A stretch of DNA of 64,000 nt from Streptomyces sp. NBC_01408 (GTDB lineage: Bacteria; Actinomycetota; Actinomycetes; Streptomycetales; Streptomycetaceae). Of the stretch, positions 34,994 to 47,511 are shown one piece after another (within the stretch, counting starts at the first letter, position 1; every line of letters starts with the position of its first letter). Location: NCBI RefSeq assembly GCF_026340255.1, contig NZ_JAPEPJ010000001.1, forward strand, positions 4,023,001 to 4,087,000, read 5' to 3'. The notes beneath the pieces were generated by a model. The model was given only the letters and a program-made list of their open reading frames with translations, ran no database searches and was not told where the DNA came from. The translations under genes were made by a program, and so were the position numbers.

Positions 34994-35584
34994 ATGAGCA
35001 CCCCCGTGATTGGTGTCCTGGCTCTCCAGGGCGACGTACGGGAGCACCTGATCGCCCTGGCCGCGGCGGACGCCGTGGCCAGGCCGGTCCGGCGCCCCGA
35101 GGAGCTCGCCGAGGTCGACGCCCTGGTGATCCCCGGCGGCGAGTCCACGACCATGTCGAAGCTCGCCGTGCTGTTCGGCATGCTGGAGCCGCTGCGCGAG
35201 CGCGTGCGGGCCGGCATGCCCGTGTACGGCACCTGCGCCGGCATGATCATGCTCGCCGACAAGCTCCTGGACGGCCGTGAGGACCAGGAGACGCTCGGCG
35301 GCATCGACATGATCGTCCGCCGCAACGCCTTCGGCCGCCAGAACGAGTCCTTCGAGGCGAAGATCGAGTTCGCGGGCATAGAGGGCGGTCCCGTCGAGGG
35401 CGTCTTCATCCGCGCCCCGTGGGTCGAGTCCGTCGGTGCCGCCGCCGAGGTGCTCGCCACGTACGACGGCCACACGGTCGCCGTGCGCCAGGGCAATGTC
35501 CTCGCCACCTCGTTCCACCCCGAGCTGACCGGAGACGACCGCGTCCACGCGTACTTCGTCGACATGGTGCGCGCGGGGCTGTAA
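34994..35584 (+). CDS. pdxT: PdxT glutaminase subunit of PLP synthase
   Basis: 196-residue class I glutamine amidotransferase that releases ammonia for PdxS. The oxyanion/GGE motif [11 protein letters not shown], the nucleophile in [11 protein letters not shown] and the His-x-Glu pair of [13 protein letters not shown] are all present. Starts at ATG 34994, eight bases after pdxS. Confidence 0.95.
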   Translation: MSTPVIGVLALQGDVREHLIALAAADAVARPVRRPEELAEVDALVIPGGESTTMSKLAVLFGMLEPLRERVRAGMPVYGTCAGMIMLADKLLDGREDQETLGGIDMIVRRNAFGRQNESFEAKIEFAGIEGGPVEGVFIRAPWVESVGAAAEVLATYDGHTVAVRQGNVLATSFHPELTGDDRVHAYFVDMVRAGL

Positions 35585-35641
35585 CGGCGTCCCGGTAGGA
35601 TCTGAGGCGAACATTGTTGGTGACGCGAAGGAGACAGGCAG

Positions 35642-36394
35642 ATGTCCGGCCACTCTAAATGGGCTACGACGAAGCACAAGAAGGCCGTGGTTGACGCCAA
35701 GCGCGGCAAGCTCTTCGCGAAGCTGATCAAGAACATCGAGGTCGCGGCCCGTATGGGCGGCGCCGACATCGACGGCAACCCGACGCTCTTCGACGCCATC
35801 CAGAAGGCCAAGAAGAGCTCGGTCCCGAACAAGAACATCGACTCCGCGGTCAAGCGCGGCGGCGGCCTCGAGGCCGGCGGCGCCGACTACGAGACGATCA
35901 TGTACGAGGGCTACGGCCCGAACGGCGTCGCGGTGCTCATCGAGTGCCTCACCGACAACCGCAACCGCGCCGCCTCCGACGTCCGTGTCGCCATGACCCG
36001 CAACGGCGGCTCCATGGCGGACCCGGGCTCGGTCTCGTACCTGTTCAACCGCAAGGGTGTCGTCCTCCTGCCCAAGGGCGAGCTCTCCGAGGACGACGTC
36101 CTGGAGACGGTGCTGGAGGCGGGCGCCGAAGAGGTCAACGACCTCGGCGAGACCTTCGAGATCATCAGCGAGGCCACCGACATGGTCGCGGTCCGTACCG
36201 CGCTCCAGGAGGCGGGCATCGACTACGACTCGGCCGACTCCAACTTCCTGCCCACCATGCAGGTCGAGCTGGACGAAGAGGGCGCGCGCAAGATCTTCAA
36301 GCTGATCGACGCGCTGGAGGACAGCGACGACGTCCAGAACGTCTTCGCCAACTTCGACGTCTCGGACGAGGTCATGGAGAAGGTCGACGCGTAA
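35642..36394 (+). CDS. YebC/PmpR-family regulator
   Basis: 250-residue YebC-family protein. It starts [20 protein letters not shown], the family hallmark; the mid region has [21 protein letters not shown]. Members act as DNA-binding regulators or, in recent work on other bacteria, as translation factors for proline-rich sequences. Its position before ruvCAB is conserved in many bacteria. The last 40 residues are acidic. A terminator with a 14-bp stem follows. Confidence 0.92.
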   Translation: MSGHSKWATTKHKKAVVDAKRGKLFAKLIKNIEVAARMGGADIDGNPTLFDAIQKAKKSSVPNKNIDSAVKRGGGLEAGGADYETIMYEGYGPNGVAVLIECLTDNRNRAASDVRVAMTRNGGSMADPGSVSYLFNRKGVVLLPKGELSEDDVLETVLEAGAEEVNDLGETFEIISEATDMVAVRTALQEAGIDYDSADSNFLPTMQVELDEEGARKIFKLIDALEDSDDVQNVFANFDVSDEVMEKVDA

Positions 36395-36418
36395 CGGCGC
36401 CTCCACGCACTGACGACG

Positions 36419-36451
36419 GCGGGCCGACGGGGACACACCCCGTCGGCCCGC
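36419..36451 (+). terminator. Terminator after the YebC gene
   Basis: Perfect 14-bp stem (36419-36432 with 36438-36451) with a 5-nt loop. Confidence 0.75.
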
Positions 36452-36601
36452 CGCGTTGTCAGAGGCACCGGCTAGCCTGTCGCGTGATGTCAGTGATCGC
36501 CCGCTGAGAACCGCAACCATCAATTGAGTAACCCTCACGGCGATCAGCCAGGTCCGCGAAAGCGGCGGCGGTTCGGCCGCAAAGAGGGGGAGGGGGCTGC
36601 G

Positions 36602-37138
36602 GTGCGCGTACTCGGTGTGGACCCGGGGCTGACGCGGTGCGGCGTCGGCGTCGTCGAGGGAGTCGCCGGACGCCCCCTGACCATGCTCGGCGTCGGTGTC
36701 GTACGGACGCCCGCGGACGCCGAGTTGGGCCACCGGCTCGTCGCCATCGAGCAGGGCATCGAGGAATGGCTCGACACGCACCGGCCCGAAGTCGTCGCCG
36801 TGGAGCGGGTGTTCAGCCAGCACAACGTCAGCACCGTGATGGGCACCGCCCAGGCGAGTGCCATTGCCATGCTGTGCGCGGCGCGGCGGGGGATACCCGT
36901 CGCCCTGCACACCCCGAGCGAGGTCAAGGCCGCCGTCACCGGCAGCGGCCGGGCCGACAAGGCACAGGTCGGGGCGATGGTGACCCGGCTGCTGCGGCTT
37001 TCCGCGCCGCCCAAGCCGGCCGATGCCGCCGACGCCCTCGCCCTCGCCATCTGCCACATCTGGCGGGCCCCCGCCCAGAACCGCCTCCAGCAGGCGGTCG
37101 CCCTGCACGCCTCAGGCTCGAAAGGCCGTACCCGATGA
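36602..37138 (+). CDS. ruvC: Crossover junction endodeoxyribonuclease RuvC
   Basis: 178-residue Holliday-junction resolvase. [15 protein letters not shown] carries the first catalytic Asp (D7), [20 protein letters not shown] the Glu, and [14 protein letters not shown] the C-terminal acidic residues. GTG 36602 is used because of the strong GAGGGGGAGGGGG site upstream and because RuvC normally begins at this point; the frame is open to a TTG at 36524 (26 extra basic residues). It overlaps ruvA by 4 bp. Confidence 0.92.
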   Translation: MRVLGVDPGLTRCGVGVVEGVAGRPLTMLGVGVVRTPADAELGHRLVAIEQGIEEWLDTHRPEVVAVERVFSQHNVSTVMGTAQASAIAMLCAARRGIPVALHTPSEVKAAVTGSGRADKAQVGAMVTRLLRLSAPPKPADAADALALAICHIWRAPAQNRLQQAVALHASGSKGRTR

Positions 37139-37767
37139 TCGCCTTCGTCAGCGGCCCGGTCGCCGCGCTCGCCCCCACCCTGGCCGTGATCGAGGTCGGG
37201 GGAGTGGGCATGGCCGTCCACTGCACGCCCACCATCATCGCCGGCCTGCGGACGGGCGAACAGGCCCGGCTGGCCACCTCCCTGGTCGTACGCGAGGACT
37301 CGCTGACCCTCTACGGCTTCGCCGACGACGACGAGCGGCAGGTCTTCGAGCTGCTCCAGACCGCGAGCGGGGTCGGGCCGAGGCTGGCGCAGGCCATGCT
37401 CGGGGTGCACAGCCCGGACGCGCTGCGGCTCGCCGTGTCCACCGGGGACGAGAAGGCGCTGATGGCCGTGCCGGGCATCGGCAAGAAGGGCGCCCAGAAG
37501 CTGCTCCTGGAGCTGAAGGACAAGCTGGGGGCTCCCCTGGGCGCGAGCGGCCTCGTCGGGGCGCAGCGGGCCGTCGCCACCGGGCCGGCGCCGTGGACGG
37601 AGCAGCTGGCCGCCGCCCTGATCGGGCTCGGCTACGCGTCGCGCGAGGCGGACGAAGCCGTCTCGGCGGTGACGCCGCAGGCCGAAGCCGCCATTGCCGC
37701 CGGCGGCTCGGCCCCGGTCCCCCAGCTCCTGCGCGCCGCGCTCCAGTCCCTCAACCGAGCCCGCTGA
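37135..37767 (+). CDS. ruvA: Holliday junction branch migration protein RuvA
   Basis: 210-residue DNA-junction-binding subunit. N-terminal OB fold ([20 protein letters not shown]), helix-hairpin-helix pair with [11 protein letters not shown] and [16 protein letters not shown], and a C-terminal RuvB-binding helix ([15 protein letters not shown]). Full length. Start overlaps the ruvC stop (ATGA). Confidence 0.95.
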   Translation: MIAFVSGPVAALAPTLAVIEVGGVGMAVHCTPTIIAGLRTGEQARLATSLVVREDSLTLYGFADDDERQVFELLQTASGVGPRLAQAMLGVHSPDALRLAVSTGDEKALMAVPGIGKKGAQKLLLELKDKLGAPLGASGLVGAQRAVATGPAPWTEQLAAALIGLGYASREADEAVSAVTPQAEAAIAAGGSAPVPQLLRAALQSLNRAR

Positions 37768-37786
37768 CCGGTGCGGCCCGCCTCCT

Positions 37787-37900
37787 GGGGCTCCGCCCCA
37801 GACCCCGCGCCTCAAACGCCGACGAGGCTGGAGTTCGGCTGACGCCGGGCAGATCCAGCCCCTCCGGCGTTTGAGGAGCGGGGTCTGGGGCGGAGCCCCA
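37787..37900. repeat. Dispersed intergenic repeat, two copies forming an inverted pair
   Basis: One copy (37787-37831) in minus orientation and one (37853-37900) in plus orientation, separated by 21 bp. Together they could form a very long hairpin between ruvA and ruvB. Confidence 0.85.
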
Positions 37901-37952
37901 GTGCACGGCCCGCGCACACACCACCGCACAAACCAGAAGGCAGACTGACACC

Positions 37953-39026
37953 GTGAACTGGGACGACGAGACCACCGCCGAGGACGACGCACGTATCGTC
38001 GGCGCCGCGGCGGACGGCGAGGACACCGCCGTGGAGGCGGCCCTGCGCCCCAAGGACCTCGGCGAGTTCGTCGGCCAGGAGAAGGTCCGCCAGCAGCTGG
38101 ACCTCGTCCTCAAGGCGGCCCGCCAGCGAGGCGCCACCGCGGACCACGTCCTGCTCTCCGGCGCGCCCGGCCTCGGCAAGACCACGCTGTCGATGATCAT
38201 CGCGGCGGAGATGGGCGCGCCCATCCGCATCACCTCCGGCCCGGCGATCCAGCACGCGGGCGACCTCGCCGCAATCCTCTCCTCCCTCCAGGAGGGCGAG
38301 GTCCTCTTCCTCGACGAGATCCACCGCATGTCCCGGCCCGCCGAGGAGATGCTGTACATGGCCATGGAGGACTTCCGGGTCGACGTGATCGTCGGCAAGG
38401 GGCCGGGGGCCACCGCGATCCCGCTGGAGCTGCCCCCGTTCACGCTGGTGGGGGCCACCACCAGGGCCGGACTGCTGCCCCCGCCGCTGCGCGACCGCTT
38501 CGGCTTCACCGGACACATGGAGTTCTACGCCCCCGAGGAGCTGGAGCGGGTCATCCACCGCTCCGCCCGCCTCCTCGACGTGGAGATCGACACCGCCGGG
38601 GCCGCCGAGATCGCCGGACGCTCCCGGGGCACCCCGCGCATCGCCAACCGGCTGCTGCGCCGCGTCCGCGACTACGCCCAGGTCAGGGCCGACGGCGTGA
38701 TCAACCGTGAGGTGGCCGGCACCGCCCTCCAGGTGTACGAGGTGGACGCGCGCGGCCTCGACCGGCTGGACCGGGCCGTGCTGGAGGCCCTGCTCAAGCT
38801 GTTCGGCGGCGGGCCCGTGGGGCTCTCGACCCTCGCCGTGGCCGTCGGCGAGGAACGGGAGACCGTGGAGGAGGTCGCCGAGCCCTTCCTGGTCCGCGAG
38901 GGCCTGCTCGCGCGGACGCCGAGGGGGCGGGTGGCGACGCCCGCCGCATGGGCTCACCTGGGGCTCGTCCCGCCGCAGCACGGCGGCAGTGGATCAAGCG
39001 GACAACAGGGCTTGTTCGGGGCCTGA
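37953..39026 (+). CDS. ruvB: Holliday junction branch migration helicase RuvB
   Basis: 357-residue hexameric AAA+ motor. Walker [10 protein letters not shown], Walker [23 protein letters not shown], sensor region [20 protein letters not shown], arginine-finger region, and C-terminal winged helix ([20 protein letters not shown]). Starts at GTG 37953. The acidic N-terminal extension of about 28 residues is normal for streptomycetes. The repeat pair lies between this gene and ruvA, yet the three genes still act together. Confidence 0.95.
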   Translation: MNWDDETTAEDDARIVGAAADGEDTAVEAALRPKDLGEFVGQEKVRQQLDLVLKAARQRGATADHVLLSGAPGLGKTTLSMIIAAEMGAPIRITSGPAIQHAGDLAAILSSLQEGEVLFLDEIHRMSRPAEEMLYMAMEDFRVDVIVGKGPGATAIPLELPPFTLVGATTRAGLLPPPLRDRFGFTGHMEFYAPEELERVIHRSARLLDVEIDTAGAAEIAGRSRGTPRIANRLLRRVRDYAQVRADGVINREVAGTALQVYEVDARGLDRLDRAVLEALLKLFGGGPVGLSTLAVAVGEERETVEEVAEPFLVREGLLARTPRGRVATPAAWAHLGLVPPQHGGSGSSGQQGLFGA

Positions 39027-39190
39027 CGGCGCGGAGGTTCGACCGGTCAGGAACTGCGGTGCCATGCTGGGCGTTGTTCCATCGGTGCGGACTCGCCTAG
39101 ACTCCGCCGATGCCGACCCTTCGGGTCGGCGTGCCCACCCCCGTAGAAAAAGGCCGTCTCCCGTGCGGTCGTGCGAAGGATCTCCGTCCC

Positions 39191-39682
39191 GTGAATCTCG
39201 TGACACTCCTCCCGTTCATCGTGCTCATCGGGGCGATGTTCCTGATGACCCGTTCCGCGAAGAAGAAGCAGCAGGCTGCCGCGCAGATGCGCGACCACAT
39301 GACGCCCGGCACCGGCGTCCGCACCATCGGCGGCATGTACGCCACGGTGAAGGAGGTCGGTGACGACACCGTCACCCTTGAGGTGGCCCCCGGCGTCCAC
39401 GCGATCTACGCGAAGAACGCCATCGGTGCCGTCCTCGAGGATGCGGAGTACAACCGCATCGTCCACGGCGTGGTCAGCGACGAGCCGACCGACACGCCGG
39501 TCGTCCCGGACGACGCTTCCTCCCTGACCGAGGCCCCGAAGACGGACCTGGCCAAGGACGGGGACGAGTCCCCCAAGCTCGACCTGGGCAAGAAGGACGC
39601 CTCCGACGAGGACGGCTCCGAGAACGGCCCCGGCGACGAGCCGAAGGACGGCAAGGCCGACGGCGAGGCCGGCGCCAAGTAG
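39191..39682 (+). CDS. yajC: Preprotein translocase subunit YajC
   Basis: 163-residue protein with a single N-terminal membrane helix (LVTLLPFIVLIGAMFLM), then a compact conserved domain (TPGTGVRTIGGMYATVKEV, VTLEVAPGVHAIYAKNAIG), and an acidic/Lys-rich tail (about 95-163) unique to actinobacteria. YajC associates with SecDF in the membrane. GTG 39191 is chosen; the longer upstream frame is Arg/Pro-rich non-coding. Confidence 0.92.
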   Translation: MNLVTLLPFIVLIGAMFLMTRSAKKKQQAAAQMRDHMTPGTGVRTIGGMYATVKEVGDDTVTLEVAPGVHAIYAKNAIGAVLEDAEYNRIVHGVVSDEPTDTPVVPDDASSLTEAPKTDLAKDGDESPKLDLGKKDASDEDGSENGPGDEPKDGKADGEAGAK

Positions 39683-39832
39683 CGCCGGCCGGGACCGCGG
39701 AGGCGCCTGACCGGCGGCCGCCGCGGTCCCGCCAGTGACACTTCTGCGGGGGGCAGGGGTCCCCACCACACATTTCGTGGCCGTCCGCGCGCTGACCCGG
39801 CGCGGGGCGGTTGGACAGGGAGAAACGACAAG

Positions 39833-41608
39833 GTGGCAGCACCGAAGAAGGGCCGGCGGCCCACGGGGGCTCAGGGGAGGCCGGGGCGCGCCCTGGCGAT
39901 CATCCTGATCGCGATGGTGGCGCTCACCGCGGGGATGTTCCTCTCCAAGCAGACGACTCCCCGGCTCGGCATCGACCTCGCCGGCGGTACGAGCATCACG
40001 CTCAAGGCCAAGAGCGAGCCCGGCAAGCCGGACGCGATCAACGAGACCAACATGAACACGGCGGTCGGCATCATCGAGCGCCGCGTCAACGGTCTCGGTG
40101 TGTCGGAGGCCGAGGTCCAGACCCAGGGCCGCGACCACATCATCGTGAACATCCCCAAGGGGATGAACGAGAAGCAGGCGCGCGAGCAGGTCGGCACGAC
40201 CGCCCAGCTGTACTTCCGCCCCGTCCTGGCCTTCGCGGACGGTGCCCCGGTCGCCCCGGAGCCCTCGGGAAGCCCGAGCCCCTCCGCGAGCGGTTCCGGT
40301 GCTCCGAAGGCGGAGGACGGCAAGTCCTCTCCCTCGGCCACCCCGTCGTCCAGCGCCACTTCCCAGGGCCGCGCGCTCAGTGAGGCCCTCAAGGCCCCGA
40401 ACGCCCCCACTCCCTCGCCCTCGGCGAGCGAGTCGAAGAAGGCAGACGACAAGGCGCCGACCCCGACCCCGCCCCCGACGGGTGACGAGGCCGCTGCCGC
40501 CGCCCTCCAGGCCAAGTTCGCCGCGCTCGACTGCACCGACGAGGCGCAGCGCGCCGCCGTCGGCAAGGGCGTCAAGCCCGAGGAGCCGACGCTCGCCTGT
40601 GGCCAGCGCGGCGACGCGTGGGGCAAGTGGGTGCTCGGTCCGGCCGCCGTCGAGGGCAAGGACGTGAAGAGCGCCAAGGGCGTCATCGACCAGCAGTCCG
40701 GTCAGTGGATCGTCACCATGGACTTCAACGACCGGGGCAGCGACGCCTTCGCCAAGGTCACCGGCGAGCTGTCCGCGAAGCAGATGCCGCAGAACCAGTT
40801 CGCGATCGTGCTCGACGGTTCGGTCGTCTCCGACCCCTCCGTCAGCTCCGCGATCACGGGCGGCAACGCCCAGATCTCCGGTGGCTTCACCCAGCAGTCC
40901 GCGCAGGACCTGGGCAACATGCTCTCGTACGGCGCCCTGCCGCTGTCCTTCCAGGAGGACAGCGTCACCACCGTCACCGCGGCGCTCGGCGGCGAGCAGC
41001 TGAAGGCCGGCCTGATCGCCGGAGCCATCGGCCTGCTCCTCGTCGTGATCTACCTGCTGGTGTACTACCGCGGTCTCGCGTTCGTCGCCATCGTCAGCCT
41101 CCTGGTCTCCGCGATCCTCACCTACACGATCATGGCGCTCCTCGGTAAGGGCATCGGCTTCGCGCTGAACCTGCCCGCCGTCTGCGGTGCGATCGTCGCG
41201 ATCGGCATCACGGCGGACTCGTTCATCGTGTACTTCGAACGCATCCGGGACGAGATCCGCGAGGGCCGCACCCTGCGTCCGGCCGTCGAGCGTGCCTGGC
41301 CCCGTGCCCGGCGCACCATCCTCGTCTCCGACTTCGTGTCGTTCCTGGCCGCCGCGGTGCTGTTCATCGTCACCGTGGGCAAGGTGCAGGGCTTCGCCTT
41401 CACGCTGGGTCTCACCACGCTGCTCGACGTGGTCGTGGTGTTCCTCTTCACGAAGCCGATCATGACGCTGCTGGCGCGTACGAAGTTCTTCGCCAGCGGT
41501 CACCCGTGGTCCGGGCTGGACCCGAAGCGGCTCGGCGCCAAGCCGCCGCTGCGCCGGTCCCGCCGCACCGGTTCCGCACCCGCCCCCGTCGACGCAAAGG
41601 AGGCGTGA
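39833..41608 (+). CDS. secD: Protein translocase subunit SecD
   Basis: 591-residue RND-type Sec accessory protein. First transmembrane helix about residues 21-39, then the LGIDLAGGTSITL signature, a periplasmic domain with a long Ser/Pro-rich insert (about 143-230: PSPSASGSGAP, TPTPPPTGDEAAA), and five C-terminal spans starting QLKAGLIAGAIGLLLVVIYLL with TADSFIVYFERIRDE. SecDF uses proton motive force to pull exported proteins out. GTG start 39833. secF follows after 3 bp. Confidence 0.95.
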   Translation: MAAPKKGRRPTGAQGRPGRALAIILIAMVALTAGMFLSKQTTPRLGIDLAGGTSITLKAKSEPGKPDAINETNMNTAVGIIERRVNGLGVSEAEVQTQGRDHIIVNIPKGMNEKQAREQVGTTAQLYFRPVLAFADGAPVAPEPSGSPSPSASGSGAPKAEDGKSSPSATPSSSATSQGRALSEALKAPNAPTPSPSASESKKADDKAPTPTPPPTGDEAAAAALQAKFAALDCTDEAQRAAVGKGVKPEEPTLACGQRGDAWGKWVLGPAAVEGKDVKSAKGVIDQQSGQWIVTMDFNDRGSDAFAKVTGELSAKQMPQNQFAIVLDGSVVSDPSVSSAITGGNAQISGGFTQQSAQDLGNMLSYGALPLSFQEDSVTTVTAALGGEQLKAGLIAGAIGLLLVVIYLLVYYRGLAFVAIVSLLVSAILTYTIMALLGKGIGFALNLPAVCGAIVAIGITADSFIVYFERIRDEIREGRTLRPAVERAWPRARRTILVSDFVSFLAAAVLFIVTVGKVQGFAFTLGLTTLLDVVVVFLFTKPIMTLLARTKFFASGHPWSGLDPKRLGAKPPLRRSRRTGSAPAPVDAKEA

Positions 41609-41611
41609 GAG

Positions 41612-42676
41612 ATGTCGAAGCTGGGAGATCTCGGCGCCAGGCTGTACCGCGGTGAGGTCGGCTACGACTTCGTCGGCAAGCGCTTTCTCTGGTACGGCGT
41701 TTCCATCCTGATCACCATCACGGCGATCGTGGCCCTGGCCGTTCAGGGCCTCAACATGGGCATCGAGTTCAAGGGCGGTGCCGTCTTCACCACCCCGAAG
41801 ACGGCCGTCTCCGTCGCCGCGGCGACGGAGGACGCGGAGGAGGCCTCGGGCCACGACGCGATCGTCCAGGAGCTCGGCACCGGCGGCCTGCGCATCCAGA
41901 TCTCCGGTCTGGACACCGAGTCCGCCGCGGACGTGAAGAAGCAGCTCGCCACCGACCTGAAGGTCGCGGAGGCGGACATCAACGCGGACCTGGTCGGCCC
42001 CAGCTGGGGCGAGCAGATCGCGAACAAGGCCTGGACCGGCCTTGGCATCTTCATGATCCTCGTGGTGATCTACCTGGCCATCGCCTTCGAGTGGCGGATG
42101 GCGGTCGCGGCGCTGATCGCCCTGATCCACGACCTCACCATCACCGTCGGCATCTACGCGCTGGTCGGCTTCGAGGTCACCCCGGGCACGGTCATCGGTC
42201 TGCTGACGATCCTCGGTTACTCCCTCTACGACACCGTCGTCGTCTTCGACGGTCTGAAGGAGGGCTCGAAGGACATCACGAAGCAGACCCGCTTCACGTA
42301 CAGCGAGATCGCCAACCGCAGCATCAACGGCACCCTGGTCCGCTCGATCAACACCACGATCGTGGCGCTGCTCCCGGTCGCGGCCCTGCTGTTCATCGGC
42401 GGCGGCTTCCTGGGCGCGGGCATGCTCAACGACATCTCGCTGTCGCTGTTCGTCGGCCTCGCGGCCGGTGCGTACTCCTCGATCTTCATCGCGACCCCGC
42501 TGGTCGTGGACCTGAAGGAGCGCGAGCCCGCCATGAAGGCGCTGAAGAAGCGGGTGCTCGCCAAGCGGGCGGCCGCGGCGGCGAGGGGCGAGTCCCCGGA
42601 CGAGGGCTACGAGTCCGGTACCGAGGGCGACGAGCCGCAGATCGTGTCCCAGGGCCGGTCCGGGCGGCGCCGATGA
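41612..42676 (+). CDS. secF: Protein translocase subunit SecF
   Basis: 354-residue partner of SecD. First span WYGVSILITITAIVALAVQ, MGIEFKGGAVF, then the C-terminal cluster with VIGLLTILGYSLYDTVVVFD, SINTTIVALLPVAALLF and a basic cytosolic tail. Full length and intact. It follows secD by 3 bp and overlaps apt by 4 bp (ATGA). Confidence 0.95.
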   Translation: MSKLGDLGARLYRGEVGYDFVGKRFLWYGVSILITITAIVALAVQGLNMGIEFKGGAVFTTPKTAVSVAAATEDAEEASGHDAIVQELGTGGLRIQISGLDTESAADVKKQLATDLKVAEADINADLVGPSWGEQIANKAWTGLGIFMILVVIYLAIAFEWRMAVAALIALIHDLTITVGIYALVGFEVTPGTVIGLLTILGYSLYDTVVVFDGLKEGSKDITKQTRFTYSEIANRSINGTLVRSINTTIVALLPVAALLFIGGGFLGAGMLNDISLSLFVGLAAGAYSSIFIATPLVVDLKEREPAMKALKKRVLAKRAAAAARGESPDEGYESGTEGDEPQIVSQGRSGRRR

Positions 42677-43227
42677 CCGCGCTGCCGTCCGAGGACGTAC
42701 GCGAGCTGCTGCTCAGCCGGATCAAGGACGTGCCGGACTATCCGAAGCCGGGCGTGATGTTCAAGGACATCACCCCGCTGCTGGCGGACCCGAAGGCCTT
42801 CGCGGCCCTCACGGACGCGCTGGTGGAGCTGGCCGGGCGGTACGGGGCGACGAAGATCGTCGGGCTGGAGGCGCGGGGGTTCATCCTCGCGGCCCCGGTC
42901 GCCGTACAGGCCGGGATCGGCTTCGTACCGGTGCGCAAGGCCGGGAAGCTGCCGGGTGCGACGCTCGCCCAGTCCTACGAGCTGGAGTACGGGACCGCGG
43001 AGATCGAGGTCCACGCGGAGGACCTGGCGGCCGGTGACCGGGTCATGGTCATCGACGACGTACTGGCCACCGGTGGCACCGCCGAAGCCTCGCTCTCGCT
43101 GATCCGGCGGGCCGGGGCGGAGGTCGCGGGCGTGGCGGTCCTGATGGAGCTGTCGTTCCTGCCGGGGCGCCTGCGGCTGGCCGACGCGTTGGGCGCGGCT
43201 CCGCTGGACGCGCTGATCGTGGTCTGA
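42673..43227 (+). CDS. apt: Adenine phosphoribosyltransferase
   Basis: 184-residue type I phosphoribosyltransferase making AMP from adenine and PRPP. The PRPP motif reads VMVIDDVLATGGTAEAS; the adenine-specific loop EARGFILAAPVA and the dimer region RKAGKLPGATLAQSYELEYG fit Apt rather than Hpt. Overlaps the secF stop. The secDF-apt-relA order is conserved in actinobacteria and puts purine salvage beside (p)ppGpp metabolism. Confidence 0.94.
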   Translation: MTALPSEDVRELLLSRIKDVPDYPKPGVMFKDITPLLADPKAFAALTDALVELAGRYGATKIVGLEARGFILAAPVAVQAGIGFVPVRKAGKLPGATLAQSYELEYGTAEIEVHAEDLAAGDRVMVIDDVLATGGTAEASLSLIRRAGAEVAGVAVLMELSFLPGRLRLADALGAAPLDALIVV

Positions 43228-43243
43228 CCCTTCGCATGCCGCG

Positions 43244-43282
43244 AGCGGCGGGTATCCGGGTTCGCCCCGGGTGCCCGCCGCT
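43244..43282 (+). terminator. Terminator of apt
   Basis: 9-bp outer stem (43244-43252 with 43274-43282) enclosing a further CCGGG/CCCGG stem with a TTCG-containing loop. Confidence 0.6.
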
Positions 43283-43300
43283 TTCGCGTGCGGCGCCGCT

Positions 43301-43392
43301 GCCGGGGGCTCTGCCCCCGGACCCCCGCGCCTCAAACGCCGGCGGGGCTGGATATTTCAGCTTGAGGAGCGGGGTCTGGGGCGGAGCCCCAG
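43301..43392. repeat. Dispersed intergenic repeat, two abutting copies
   Basis: A minus-orientation copy with GCGCCTCAAACGCCGGCGGG and a partial plus copy TTGAGGAGCGGGGTCTGGGG facing each other between apt and relA. Confidence 0.8.
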
Positions 43393-43498
43393 CTGCGGAC
43401 CCGCACGGGAGAGAGGCTCGGCGAACGAGGGGGCGGAACCCTCGCTACGATGGGTTATCCGGACCGGACACGGGCACCGGATCCGCTGAGGAGCGCTC

Positions 43499-45922
<2,424 letters not shown>

Positions 45923-45950
45923 CCCCCGCCCCCGCCCACGCCCACGCGAA

Positions 45951-45988
45951 GAAGGGCCCCGGTACGGAGATCCGTACCGGGGCCCTTC
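45951..45988. terminator. Bidirectional terminator
   Basis: Perfect 18-bp stem (45951-45968 with 45971-45988) and only 2 nt between the arms, separating relA from the convergent DUF349 gene. Confidence 0.82.
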
Positions 45989-46019
45989 CCGTGACCGCGT
46001 CCAGCGGGTCCGGCGCCAC

Positions 46020-47249
46020 TCAGCCGCCGAACTCCTCCAGGCCCTTCAGCGCCTGGTCCAGCAGGGCCTGGCGGCCCTCCAGCTCACGCGACAGCTTGTC
46101 GGCCTTCGTGTTGTTGCCCGCCGCGCGGGCCGCGTCGATCTGGCCGCGCAGCTTGTCGACCGCCGCCTGGAGCTGCCCCGTCAGACCGGCCGCACGGGCC
46201 CGCGCCTCCGGGTTCGTACGACGCCACTCGCCCTCTTCGGCCTCCTGGATCGCCCGCTCCACCGTGTGCATCCGGCCCTCGACCTTCGGCCGGGCGTCCC
46301 GCGGCACGTGGCCGATGGCCTCCCAGCGCTCGTTGAGGGAGCGGAACGCGGCACGGGCCGCCTTCAGGTCCGTGATCGGGACGAGCTTCTCGGCCTCGTC
46401 GGCCAGCTCCTCCTTCAGCTTCAGGTTCTCCACCTGCTCGGCGTCACGCTCGGCGAAGACCTCGCTGCGGGCCGCGAAGAACACGTCCTGGGCACCGCGG
46501 AAGCGGTTCCACAGATCGTCCTCGGACTCGCGCTGCGCCCGGCCCGCCGCCTTCCAGTCCGCCATCAGCTCGCGGTAGCGGGCCGCCGTCGGACCCCAGT
46601 CGGTCGACTTCGACAGCGACTCGGCCTCCGCGACCAGCTTCTCCTTGACCTTGCGGGCATCCTCGCGCTGCGCGTCCAGCGAGGCGAAGTGCGCCTTGCG
46701 GCGCTTGGAGAAGGCGGAGCGGGCGTGCGAGAAGCGGTGCCACAGCTCGTCGTCCGACTTGCGGTCCAGGCGCGGCAGACCCTTCCAGATGTCCACCAGG
46801 GCCCGCAGCCGCTCGCCGGCGCTGCGCCACTGGTCGCTCTGCGCCAGCTGCTCGGCCTCGACGACCAGCGCGTCCTTGGCCGCACGGGCCTCGTCCGTCT
46901 GCTTGGCCTTCTGGACCTTGCGCTCCTCACGCCGGGACTCGACGGTCGCCACCAGCTTGTCCAGCCGGACGCGCAGCGCGTCGAGGTCACCCACGGCGTG
47001 GTGCTCTTCGACCTGCGTACGCAGGTGGTCGATCGCCGTCTGGGCGTCCTTGGCGGACAGATCAGTGGTCCGCACCCGCTTTTCGAGGAGGCCGATCTCG
47101 ACCACCAGGCCCTCGTACTTGCGCTCGAAATAGGCCAGGGCCTCCTCGGGGGTGCCCGCCTGCCACGAGCCGACGACCTTCTCGCCCTCGGCAGTACGCA
47201 CGTACACGGTGCCCGTCTCGTCGACTCGGCCCCACGGGTCGCTGCTCAC
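46020..47249 (-). CDS. DUF349 repeat coiled-coil protein
   Basis: 409-residue soluble, highly charged and helical protein. After an N-terminal part (GTVYVRTAEGEKVVGSWQAG) it consists of helical repeats of the DUF349 kind, each carrying a W and a basic/acidic pattern: W-K-GLPRLDRKSDDELWHRF, W-KAAGRAQRESEDDLWNRF and ERWEAIGHVPRDARPKVEGR. No catalytic residues seen. The GTG at 47247-47249 is preceded by GAGGAGG. It converges with relA. Function unknown. Confidence 0.82.
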   Translation of the reverse strand: MSSDPWGRVDETGTVYVRTAEGEKVVGSWQAGTPEEALAYFERKYEGLVVEIGLLEKRVRTTDLSAKDAQTAIDHLRTQVEEHHAVGDLDALRVRLDKLVATVESRREERKVQKAKQTDEARAAKDALVVEAEQLAQSDQWRSAGERLRALVDIWKGLPRLDRKSDDELWHRFSHARSAFSKRRKAHFASLDAQREDARKVKEKLVAEAESLSKSTDWGPTAARYRELMADWKAAGRAQRESEDDLWNRFRGAQDVFFAARSEVFAERDAEQVENLKLKEELADEAEKLVPITDLKAARAAFRSLNERWEAIGHVPRDARPKVEGRMHTVERAIQEAEEGEWRRTNPEARARAAGLTGQLQAAVDKLRGQIDAARAAGNNTKADKLSRELEGRQALLDQALKGLEEFGG

Positions 47250-47396
47250 AGCGCCTCCTCCACCTGATGCCTGTGAGGGGTTCACCCCCGGGCATCGTCC
47301 ACAGTTTCCTGGGGCGGGCCGCGCCCGCCCTGCACAACGCCAACATAGGCGACCGCCGGGCCGGCTGTCCGCATCCCGCACGACGGAATATCGACG

Positions 47397-47468
47397 CAGG
47401 GCCTGTCTTTGGGGTGAGGCGCGGCACCGGACACCGCGGGCCCGGCCTCACCCCAAAGACAGGCCCTG
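47397..47468. repeat. 24-bp perfect inverted repeat around a 24-bp centre
   Basis: Left arm 47397-47420 starting CAGGGCCTGTCTTTGGGG and the exact inverse at 47445-47468. The centre (47421-47444) holds a GCGG/CCGC mini-stem. It lies between the PPIase and DUF349 genes (both minus strand), 43 bp beyond the PPIase stop, and may act as its terminator or be a MITE-like insertion. Confidence 0.75.
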
Positions 47469-47511
47469 AGGATGGGGGACGCCGGCCGCGGCTCCGGGCC
47501 GCCGCGGGCGG

